9,337 nt of DNA, from the NCBI GenBank assembly GCA_017477685.1, contig JAFUUT010000056.1:1-9337 (forward strand), in the 5' to 3' direction. Below, piece by piece: positions 1 through 5,804 of this stretch. Both the position numbers and the translations under genes were made by a program. Under the pieces are notes generated by a model. It saw only the letters and a program-made list of their open reading frames with translations. It had not been told where the DNA came from and made no database searches. Every line of letters starts with the position of its first letter. Positions within the stretch are counted from its first letter, which is position 1. This DNA comes from a bacterium (GTDB taxonomy: Bacteria; Cyanobacteriota; Vampirovibrionia; Gastranaerophilales; Gastranaerophilaceae).

Positions 1-1
1 C

Positions 2-109
2 AAACTTGTAGAATATCTTCAAAAAATATGCTATAATTTACAAAATTCTGCACGAACACCGCTCGGTATTAGTTGGAGCCGAGCAAAACAGGTCAAAATT
101 AATTTGTAA
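2..109 (+). CDS. Possible 3' end of an unidentified gene, cut by the window edge
   Basis: The frame starting at base 2 is open for 35 codons and ends at TAA 107-109; the other two forward frames stop within the first 12 codons. The peptide reads KLVEYLQKICYNLQ and ends in SRAKQVKINL, a balanced composition that could be the C-terminal tail of a protein. I do not recognise the family. A short inverted repeat (GCTCGG at 61-66, CCGAGC at 79-84) lies inside this frame but has no T-run on either side, so it is not an obvious terminator. With so little visible the frame could also be chance. Confidence 0.35.
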   Translation, partial: KLVEYLQKICYNLQNSARTPLGISWSRAKQVKINL

Positions 110-169
110 CAAAAATTTAACAAAAAGAATAAAAAGCTAAAGTTTTATTCTAAGGATACCGATAGAGTT

Positions 170-203
170 CATGAGTAAAAGGTTGACATGAATGAAAGGT
201 TAA
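170..203 (+). repeat. 17-base tandem direct repeat, two copies
   Basis: Copies at 170-186 and 187-203 abut exactly and agree at 14 of 17 bases (CATGAGTAAAAGGTTGA and CATGAATGAAAGGTTAA). Each carries an ATG and an AAAGG motif, so ATGs fall at 171, 188 and 205, the last two preceded by AAAGG at five bases. Since 17 is not a multiple of three, the three ATGs open three different short frames (171-191, 188-223, 205-240) that overlap in series. The repeat covers the TTGACA at 183-188, so a direct-repeat operator is also possible. Confidence 0.6.
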
Positions 204-250
204 TATGGAAAGAAATAACGTAAGATGTAAACCTGAATAGGAACGGGAAG

Positions 251-317
251 TATATTCTTAACAATTCGTTACATACGCAAAATATACGTTATGACTGAAT
301 TGTAGATAAAGAATATA
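251..317 (+). repeat. Imperfect inverted repeat in the leader
   Basis: TATATTCTT (251-259) pairs with AAGAATATA (309-317). After a small asymmetric internal loop, ACAATTC (261-267) pairs with GAATTGT (297-303). The apical loop is 29 bases. That gives 16 base pairs in two blocks. No T-run follows directly, so it does not look like an intrinsic terminator. It could be a structured 5' leader or an operator; AT-rich arms also make chance plausible. Confidence 0.45.
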
Positions 318-400
318 TATTTATTATATATTTTCAAGCAATTTTTTTAACTCAAAAGTTTTTATAAGTTTATAGTGAAATTTTGTATTGAATAAATAAA

Positions 401-408
401 AGAAAGGA
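401..408 (+). promoter_or_regulatory. Ribosome binding site of the 867-residue protein gene
   Basis: AGAAAGGA lies seven bases before ATG 416-418. It is the best Shine-Dalgarno match near this gene and fixes the start codon. Confidence 0.75.
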
Positions 409-415
409 TGACAAA

Positions 416-3019
416 ATGAGTATTGAAAATGTGAGTGGTGCAAATACGCCAAAAGTAAAATTCGCTGATTTGCCAAAGGATTTACAAACAAAACTGTCCG
501 GGGTGGAATCAGCAGAAGAACGTCAAAGTATAATGACAGACTTCTTAACCCAAAATCGTAAGACATTGGATGATGATGCGTTTGCATCAATTATCAACTT
601 CCAAAAGGCAGAGGCTGACGAGGAAGCTCAACAAAGATCTGCGGCAGCACAGAAAAAAGCAGTTGATGAAATCAATGCGCAAAAAGAAGCAGCTAAAATG
701 GAACAAAGAAAAGCTGATTTAGAAAGCGGTGATCCTGCAAAGGTAGCAGAGGCTACTGTTGCTCAAGCACAAGATAACCTTGCTAAAGCTACAAAACTAG
801 CGGAGGAAAATCCAAACGATCCTAAAATGCAAGAACAAAAAGCTAAAGCAGAAGCTGAATTAGAAAATGCTAAGCAAGCGTTCAAAGATGTTGTAAATAA
901 TGATGGCGGTAAACTTGGGATTTCAAGAATCAGAGGAGAACAAGTTACTCAAGATCAAGCAGGAAATGTAAAAACCCAAAAAATTGATGATGCTGCTGTT
1001 AACTACAACCTTGGAGTACCACAAGAAGCTGGTCAAAAATGGAAAAAAGATGACGCCAGAGCAGAATTCAACAGATATACAAACAATACCGGTCATGATT
1101 TTGAAATCAAGGACAAAGACGGTAATGTTGTAGACGTTATCAAAGCCGGTGAAGAAGTTTCAGGCGACAGATTGAAAGCTTTGAAAAAACAAGTAGATGC
1201 TGATTATAAAGCAGCTGAAAAGGCACACAAGCAAGCTCTCAAAGATCGTCCATACGGGTCTGAAACAGAAGGTCTTGGCGAAAAAGCTCAACAGTTAAAA
1301 GAAGATCGAGATATGATCAGAGCTGCTGAATCCGGAAAAGGTATCGGCAGAATTACAAAAACGCATAACAAAAACGTAAAAGCTAATCAAAACTTGATTG
1401 ATACTCAAGTGTTCTATACAAAAGAAGAAGAAAAGGCTGCAAAAGATGCTGCAAAAGCTGCAGGTCAAGAGATTAAAACAAAAGTAGCTGAACCTAGAGA
1501 TTTGCACGTAATTGAGCATTTAGCAAAAACAGCATATGACAAAATTAAGGCAGCTCCAGAAGGTGAACGTCCAACTACAGAAGCACTTTGGGGTGAACTT
1601 GCCAGCCTGTACGAATTTGATGACAAAGGCAACATAATAAGCGGTAATCCTGACCCTGAAAAAGTTAAAAATGCATTGATTGATATTACAGGTGGCGGTG
1701 CTCAGTTGTCAATTTCTGAAATGAAAATTGTTGCTCACGAAACAGGATGTTCAGACGGTGATGTAAGACACGCATTCAGAGCTTTTGGTTTCGAAGCTGA
1801 AAGACCAATCGGCAAGAAGATTGTCAACGGTTTGAAATCAGCAGCCCCTGCAGCAGCATTGACACTAGCTTCTGTTCTCATCAAGAACAGAAAGACCGCA
1901 AAAGCAGATGCTCATGCTCATGATGAAAAAACTGTAAACTTCCACGCTGAAGATACTCAAACAGTATCAGGTGTAGCTACTAATACAACAACTACAAATA
2001 CAGTTACTCCTGGATACACAATTGAAACAATTGACCCTGAAACAGGAAGAACCATAACACAAGAAATTGCGGGCAGTGTAGAAACAACTACATCCACAAC
2101 AAGTACGCCATATAGCGCAACTGCACACGCACAAGTAAGTGGCTCAGTAACTGCAGTAGCCGATGCATCTGTTCAAGCAATTGCAACAGCGGTAGCTAAA
2201 GGCACACCACTATTGGGCGGAGCTTTGGCAGCGTATGAATTTATTAAAGGCTTAGTCAAGACCCCGTATGAAAAGAGCGTTGTTGATATGGCTGATACTT
2301 ACAAATTAACTCACTATACCGATATGTATAAGGGGGCTGATAATAAGAAAATGGCATCACAAATTCAACAAATGGTCGGCGGCTTAACAGGCGACAGAGA
2401 TATGGATGCTAAAATCATTACAGCTGTATTAAAACAAGAAAGCGGTTCTCAGAATACTGTTCTTGATAAACGCGAACTTGAAGCAGCTTATCAAGACTTG
2501 AAAGAAATTCAAAGAAATTTCAGAAATGCAAAAGCTGCAGATTTATCTGATGTAAAAGAACCTGAAAAACCGGTAGAACCTCCTGTAGTGGAACCTGAGG
2601 TTAAGGAGAAACCTGAAATCCATAAACATGATAAAGTCAAAGCTAATTTCAAATTTGATGTTCTTGGAGCAGGACCTGAAGCATATGCAGAAGCTTGCTA
2701 CGGAGTAAGACCGGGATCACCTGAGTTCAAGGCAGTAATGAATGCTTTGTATGAACAGAACCCTGGATTGAAAGGTCAAAATTACAAGTTAAATACTCCT
2801 GTCTTTATGCCTGATGTAACATTAGATGATGGCAGAGAATTTAAACCAGACTTAAATAAACGTCCTGCTAAAGGACAAGTTAAAAAAGTCAAAGTCGGGT
2901 ATAAAGGAAACCAAGGCAATAACGAATATTGGGGACCTGGTAAAACTCATACAGAACCACACGCTGAGATGACTAAAGAACAGGCAGAAGAAGCTGCAAG
3001 AAAGAAACAGAAAGAATAA
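416..3019 (+). CDS. Large coiled-coil orphan protein with Thr/Ser-rich centre and LysM-like C-terminus
   Basis: I do not recognise this 867-residue protein. It has no signal peptide. Residues about 65-165 are a charged Ala/Lys/Glu/Gln stretch typical of coiled coil. A mixed charged region follows to about 470, with two Asp/Gly-rich loops (DKDGNVVD and DDKGN) that faintly recall calcium-binding loops. A hydrophobic patch near 475-489 (APAAALTLASVLI) is followed by a Thr/Ser/Ala-rich segment (about 505-590) and a second patch near 595-615 (LLGGALAAYEFI). A Pro/Glu linker lies around 718-738. The final module, about 745-800, with ACYGV, EQNPGLKG and a closing PVFMPD, resembles a LysM fold by inference. 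The tail is Lys/Glu-rich. The gene stands alone, with its own ribosome binding site and a strong terminator. It looks less AT-rich than its neighbours and uses GCA/GCT and AAA/GAA heavily, suggesting high expression. A surface or envelope-associated structural protein, or one exported without a signal peptide, is possible. Confidence 0.85.
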   Translation: MSIENVSGANTPKVKFADLPKDLQTKLSGVESAEERQSIMTDFLTQNRKTLDDDAFASIINFQKAEADEEAQQRSAAAQKKAVDEINAQKEAAKMEQRKADLESGDPAKVAEATVAQAQDNLAKATKLAEENPNDPKMQEQKAKAEAELENAKQAFKDVVNNDGGKLGISRIRGEQVTQDQAGNVKTQKIDDAAVNYNLGVPQEAGQKWKKDDARAEFNRYTNNTGHDFEIKDKDGNVVDVIKAGEEVSGDRLKALKKQVDADYKAAEKAHKQALKDRPYGSETEGLGEKAQQLKEDRDMIRAAESGKGIGRITKTHNKNVKANQNLIDTQVFYTKEEEKAAKDAAKAAGQEIKTKVAEPRDLHVIEHLAKTAYDKIKAAPEGERPTTEALWGELASLYEFDDKGNIISGNPDPEKVKNALIDITGGGAQLSISEMKIVAHETGCSDGDVRHAFRAFGFEAERPIGKKIVNGLKSAAPAAALTLASVLIKNRKTAKADAHAHDEKTVNFHAEDTQTVSGVATNTTTTNTVTPGYTIETIDPETGRTITQEIAGSVETTTSTTSTPYSATAHAQVSGSVTAVADASVQAIATAVAKGTPLLGGALAAYEFIKGLVKTPYEKSVVDMADTYKLTHYTDMYKGADNKKMASQIQQMVGGLTGDRDMDAKIITAVLKQESGSQNTVLDKRELEAAYQDLKEIQRNFRNAKAADLSDVKEPEKPVEPPVVEPEVKEKPEIHKHDKVKANFKFDVLGAGPEAYAEACYGVRPGSPEFKAVMNALYEQNPGLKGQNYKLNTPVFMPDVTLDDGREFKPDLNKRPAKGQVKKVKVGYKGNQGNNEYWGPGKTHTEPHAEMTKEQAEEAARKKQKE

Positions 3020-3026
3020 TAACTAC

Positions 3027-3065
3027 AAAAACGACCTTGGATTTTACTCCAAGGTCGTTTTTTTT
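3027..3065 (+). terminator. Strong intrinsic terminator after the 867-residue protein gene
   Basis: A 15-base perfect stem (3027-3041 with 3048-3062) encloses the six-base loop TTTTAC and runs into eight T residues (3058-3065). It begins eight bases after the stop codon. The A-run on the left side of the stem gives a short T-tail on the minus strand too, so it may also stop transcripts coming from rarA. Confidence 0.93.
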
Positions 3066-3092
3066 GCAATGTAGCGTAACAAGACAAATATA

Positions 3093-3115
3093 CTCTCCTA
3101 CAGTATGGGGAATAT
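3093..3115 (+). repeat. Degenerate half of a REP-like element
   Basis: The segment begins CTCTCCTACAGTATGGGGA, resembling the palindromic head of the element at 3121 (TCTCCTAAAGTATAGGAGA). The G-rich tail is missing or eroded. It is probably a decayed third copy. Confidence 0.35.
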
Positions 3116-3120
3116 TGTAC

Positions 3121-3156
3121 CTTCTCCTAAAGTATAGGAGAAGATAAGGATGAGGT
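3121..3156 (+). repeat. REP-like palindromic element, copy 1
   Basis: CTTCTCCTA (3121-3129) and TAGGAGAAG (3135-3143) form a nine-base perfect stem with a five-base loop, followed by a purine-rich tail ending GATGAGGT. A related 36-base element lies in inverted orientation at 3175-3210. The layout of palindromic head plus G-rich tail, as an inverted pair between convergent gene ends, is typical of repetitive extragenic palindromes. Genome-wide copy number cannot be seen here. Confidence 0.6.
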
Positions 3157-3174
3157 ATGATTGTATAAGATAAA

Positions 3175-3210
3175 ACCTCACCCCACCCCTCTCCCAGAAT
3201 TAGGAGAGAG
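3175..3210 (-). repeat. REP-like palindromic element, copy 2 (inverted)
   Basis: Read on the minus strand this 36-base segment has TCTCCTAA, then GGGAGAG, then a G-rich tail ending GTGAGGT. It shares the order and both ends of copy 1. CTCTCC (3190-3195) can pair with GGAGAG (3203-3208). Together with copy 1 it forms a tail-to-tail pair separated by 18 bases. Confidence 0.6.
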
Positions 3211-3239
3211 CGTAAAATTTGCACCCAATCATCTCTGCC

Positions 3240-3271
3240 ACACAATGGAGGGTATATTTACCCCCTTGTGT
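3240..3271 (-). repeat. Hairpin spanning the rarA stop codon
   Basis: ACACAA (3240-3245) pairs with TTGTGT (3266-3271), and GGGTA (3250-3254) with TACCC (3259-3263), with a small internal loop and a four-base apical loop. It covers the last codons of rarA and its stop. No T-run follows on the minus strand, so it could be a 3'-end stabilising structure or part of a Rho-type stop rather than an intrinsic terminator. Confidence 0.45.
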
Positions 3272-4493
3272 ATTTTCTTCCTACAAGTTCATCAGGCATA
3301 AACTGTTGTTCAACATCAGGAGCATTGTGAGTATATACATACCCGACACCAAAACCGTATTTTTTAGCATCTTTATAATGAGAATCTCTCAAATGCATTG
3401 GCGGCGGAAAATCTTTTCCGTTCGAAATATCAGAAAGCGCTTCATCAATTGCACAAGCCGCCTCATTAGATTTTTTTGCCCTTGCAACATAAATTACAGC
3501 TTGAGCAAGAGGTATTCTGCCCTCCGGAAGCCCGATAAGTTCAACTGCCTTGTAAGCATTGACCGCAATCTGAACAGCCATAGGATCTGCCATCCCAACA
3601 TCCTCAGCCGCACAAACAATCAAACGCCTTGCAATAAATCTCGGATCCTCTCCGGCTTTCAACATTTTTGCAAGGTAATATATAGCAGCATCCGCATCAC
3701 TTCCCCTCAAACTTTTTTGAAAAGCAGAGGCACAATCATAATGTTCCTGCTCAGAATATCTGGTGTTATGCTGCTGACAGATTTCTTCGATTATTTTTAC
3801 CGTTAAAATCCTTTTACCGTCTTTTAAATCACTTGCAAAATATGCATTCTCAACTATATTCAACGCATATCTCGCATCACCACGCGCAAGATTTATAATA
3901 AAATCCAATACTCCGGTTTCGCAATCCATTTGAGAATAATGAGTTGCCAAATACTGAAATCCACGTTTTATAATAGATGCCATACTCTCATCATCAATAG
4001 AATTCAACCTCACAACCTGAACTCTTGACAACAAAGCCGGAACAACTTGAAATGACGGATTTTCTGTTGTCGAGCCTATCAAAAACAAAGTTCCGTTCTC
4101 TAAATGAGGAAGAAGGGCATCTTGCTGAGTTTTAGAATATCTGTGAATTTCATCTATAAATAAAATTGTTTTTTGCCCCGCTCTCAAAGACTCTTTCGCC
4201 TTTTCAACAGCATCTTTGATATCTTTGACACCTGATGTTACAGCAGAAATTTCTATAAAATTTGCATTGGTTTTTGTCGCAATAAGTCTTGCGAGAGTAG
4301 TTTTGCCGCATCCTGGAGTACCCCAAAATATCATCGAAAATAATCTGTTTGTCTTTAGCAAATTTAAAATAGGACTTTTTTCCGAAATAACATTACTTTG
4401 ACCTAAAAAATCCTCAATCGTTTTTGGACGAAGAACCTCCGCCAAAGGAATTTGTTTATTTTGATTTTCAAGTTCCGTAAATAAGTTATTCAT
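3258..4493 (-). CDS. rarA: Replication-associated recombination protein RarA (MgsA family AAA+ ATPase)
   Basis: This AAA+ ATPase acts at stalled replication forks, is related to clamp-loader subunits, and in studied bacteria binds single-stranded-DNA-binding protein; it is the bacterial relative of yeast Mgs1 and human WRNIP1. All family motifs are present in 411 residues: Walker A GTPGCGKT (58-65), Walker B ILFIDEIHR (110-118), sensor 1 GSTTENPSF (140-148), the arginine-finger segment LLSRVQV (Arg157), a sensor 2-like GDARYALN, and the C-terminal MgsA-type helical domain ending in PPMHLRDSHYKDAKKYGFG and GRKYTRG. Length fits a complete protein. The ATG at 4491-4493 has no clear Shine-Dalgarno sequence, but the N-terminus aligns with the usual RarA start just before PLAEVLRPKT. 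It is transcribed divergently from the solute-binding protein gene and convergently with the orphan protein gene, so it is probably monocistronic. Its role is known for the family and inferred here. Confidence 0.96.
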   Translation of the reverse strand: MNNLFTELENQNKQIPLAEVLRPKTIEDFLGQSNVISEKSPILNLLKTNRLFSMIFWGTPGCGKTTLARLIATKTNANFIEISAVTSGVKDIKDAVEKAKESLRAGQKTILFIDEIHRYSKTQQDALLPHLENGTLFLIGSTTENPSFQVVPALLSRVQVVRLNSIDDESMASIIKRGFQYLATHYSQMDCETGVLDFIINLARGDARYALNIVENAYFASDLKDGKRILTVKIIEEICQQHNTRYSEQEHYDCASAFQKSLRGSDADAAIYYLAKMLKAGEDPRFIARRLIVCAAEDVGMADPMAVQIAVNAYKAVELIGLPEGRIPLAQAVIYVARAKKSNEAACAIDEALSDISNGKDFPPPMHLRDSHYKDAKKYGFGVGYVYTHNAPDVEQQFMPDELVGRKYTRG

Positions 4494-4521
4494 AGTATAA
4501 TGTTAACATAACAAAGGGTAT

Positions 4522-4549
4522 ATGTCATCCTAAACTTGATTCAGGAGCC
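4522..4549. repeat. Small intergenic palindrome
   Basis: TCCTAAA (4528-4534) and TTCAGGA (4540-4546) form a stem with one mismatch around the loop CTTGA, preceded by TGTCA. The core resembles palindromes of the type TCCTGAA-N5-TTCAGGA that I recall as dispersed intergenic repeats in various bacteria; this is memory, not a search. It lies in the probable 5' untranslated region of rarA. Confidence 0.4.
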
Positions 4550-4551
4550 AC

Positions 4552-4579
4552 CTTATAACATTTTTTTGCAAGTTGTCGA
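4552..4579 (-). promoter_or_regulatory. Candidate rarA promoter
   Basis: On the minus strand TCGACA (4579-4574, five of six to TTGACA) is followed after 16 bases by TATAAG (4557-4552, five of six to TATAAT). Transcription would start near 4545, leaving a leader of about 50 bases before the rarA ATG. No equally good plus-strand promoter for the solute-binding protein gene was found in this gap. Confidence 0.45.
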
Positions 4580-4597
4580 AAATTTTTGCGAGGATTT

Positions 4598-5803
4598 ATG
4601 AATAAAATATTACTGACAATTATTATTACAACTTTTATCGCAGTCACAGGAATATTTTTTGCGTTCAAACCAAAACTTCAAAACAATGAAGTCGTTTTTT
4701 GGACCCTTCAGATGAGCGACTTTGCTCCGTATATGAATGAAGTAATATCAAACTTTGAACAGGAAAATCCGCAAATTAAAATCAAATGGGTTGATGTTCC
4801 GTTCTCTGAAGGAGAAAAAAGAACTCTTGCATCTGTTCTTAGCGACAACCCGCCGGATTTGGTAAACTTGAATCCCGATTTTTCCTCTACTCTTGCAAAT
4901 AAAGGCGCACTCTGGGAAATAGATGAGCAACATGTTAAACAATTTAACCCTGAGATAATAAATTCAACCAGAACTAACGGGAAAATATACTCTCTCCCTT
5001 GGTATGCAACAAGTGCAATAACAATTTATAACAAAAAGCTGTTATCATCCGTTCCGAAAACCTACGAACAAATGGCAGATCTAGCACCATCATTACGAAA
5101 TAAAAACACATACATTACCCTGCCAAATATCACTGAAAACGATACTATGCTAAAAATTCTAAATAAATATGGCTGCAGCTGTGAAAATCTGAACTCCAAA
5201 GAATGTATTGAAATTTTTGATATGTTTAAAAAACTGTATGACAACGATTTAATCCCTAAAGAAACTGTAACAATGACCCTGCAGGAAGCACTGGAGAAAT
5301 ATATGTCAGGAAATATCGCCCTAATTTCAGCCGGAGCAAATTTCTTGAGTATGATTAAAGAAAACGCTCCTCAAATATACAATCAAACGGATGTCGCCCC
5401 TCAACTTACAGGAAGCATAGGGCAAAACGATTTTTCATTAATGAATTTTGTAATTCCTTTAAGAGCAAAACATAAAGAAGATGCCCTAAAATTTGCACTA
5501 TTTCTCACAAATGAAGAAAACCAATTGAAACTTGCAAAACAAACAAATATACTTGCGGTAAACAAAAAAGCATTAAATAATGAATTTTATACCAAATATG
5601 ATAAAAATGATTTGATGTCAAAAGCGAGAGTTATCAGTGCAAAGCAGCTAAACAAACTGCACCCGACATTCAAAACTCAAAAAAATCAAAAAGAGATAAA
5701 TAATTTGGTAAATAACGCAATACAAAGCATTTTACTAAATAAAGATTCTACAGAAAATATATTAAATAATATAAAAAAAGAATTGAAAATAATTGGAGAA
5801 TAA
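4598..5803 (+). CDS. Extracellular solute-binding protein, family 1 (sugar-type ABC transporter)
   Basis: A 401-residue protein of the MalE/UgpB-like family that captures carbohydrates outside the membrane for an ABC importer. After one hydrophobic N-terminal segment (about residues 4-24, preceded by a lysine), the mature part opens with VVFWTLQMSDF and continues with YMNEVISNFEQENPQIKIKW, NPPDLVNLNPDF and LPWYATSAITIYNKK, the usual order for this fold. No cysteine lipobox follows the hydrophobic segment, so it is either a cleaved secreted protein or stays anchored by that segment. The start is set at ATG 4598 because AGGA (4591-4594) precedes it and the N-terminus then reads as a signal sequence; the in-frame TTG at 4586 lacks a ribosome binding site. 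No permease or ATPase gene is adjacent, so its transporter must lie elsewhere, or the protein serves another role. The next gene starts one base after its stop. The substrate cannot be told from sequence. Confidence 0.88.
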   Translation: MNKILLTIIITTFIAVTGIFFAFKPKLQNNEVVFWTLQMSDFAPYMNEVISNFEQENPQIKIKWVDVPFSEGEKRTLASVLSDNPPDLVNLNPDFSSTLANKGALWEIDEQHVKQFNPEIINSTRTNGKIYSLPWYATSAITIYNKKLLSSVPKTYEQMADLAPSLRNKNTYITLPNITENDTMLKILNKYGCSCENLNSKECIEIFDMFKKLYDNDLIPKETVTMTLQEALEKYMSGNIALISAGANFLSMIKENAPQIYNQTDVAPQLTGSIGQNDFSLMNFVIPLRAKHKEDALKFALFLTNEENQLKLAKQTNILAVNKKALNNEFYTKYDKNDLMSKARVISAKQLNKLHPTFKTQKNQKEINNLVNNAIQSILLNKDSTENILNNIKKELKIIGE

Positions 5804-5804
5804 A

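Larger units (their letters stand above)
110..415 (+). promoter_or_regulatory. Long leader region upstream of the 867-residue protein gene
   Basis: This stretch of about 300 bases holds no convincing gene. It contains a perfect TTGACA (183-188) but no good -10 at 16-18 bases: TATGGA (204-209) is only 15 bases away. A second weak promoter candidate is TTGTAG (300-305) with TATTAT (322-327), spacer 16. A 17-base tandem repeat (170-203) and a long imperfect inverted repeat (251-317) are listed separately. The region ends in a very AT-rich segment and a clear ribosome binding site. Which promoter is used cannot be decided here; if transcription starts near 210, the untranslated leader is about 200 bases. 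Confidence 0.4.

Noticed and set aside
61..84. GCTCGG/CCGAGC hairpin as terminator of the left-edge gene
   Set aside because: It lies before the stop codon of the open frame and has no T-run on either strand.
181..191. Shared 11-mer GGTTGACATGA here and on the minus strand at 8368-8358
   Set aside because: Matches of 11 bases between two places in a 9-kb AT-rich window are expected by chance; both contain a consensus -35, which further raises the odds.
324..590. 88-codon minus-strand open frame over the leader and start of the orphan gene
   Set aside because: It is antisense to the start of the long coding frame, rich in Phe/Leu/His as expected of a shadow, and lacks a ribosome binding site I can support.
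3219..3806. 195-codon plus-strand open frame opposite rarA
   Set aside because: It lies antisense to a well-supported AAA+ gene, has a composition typical of a shadow frame and resembles no protein I know.
4586..4597. Upstream TTG start for the solute-binding protein
   Set aside because: No ribosome binding site precedes it, and the ATG at 4598 gives a standard signal-type N-terminus with AGGA just upstream.
5793..5804. Upstream TTG start for the dehydrogenase, overlapping the binding-protein gene
   Set aside because: This TTG lies at the GGAG that serves as ribosome binding site for ATG 5805, and the family N-terminus (MKALIF) begins at the ATG.
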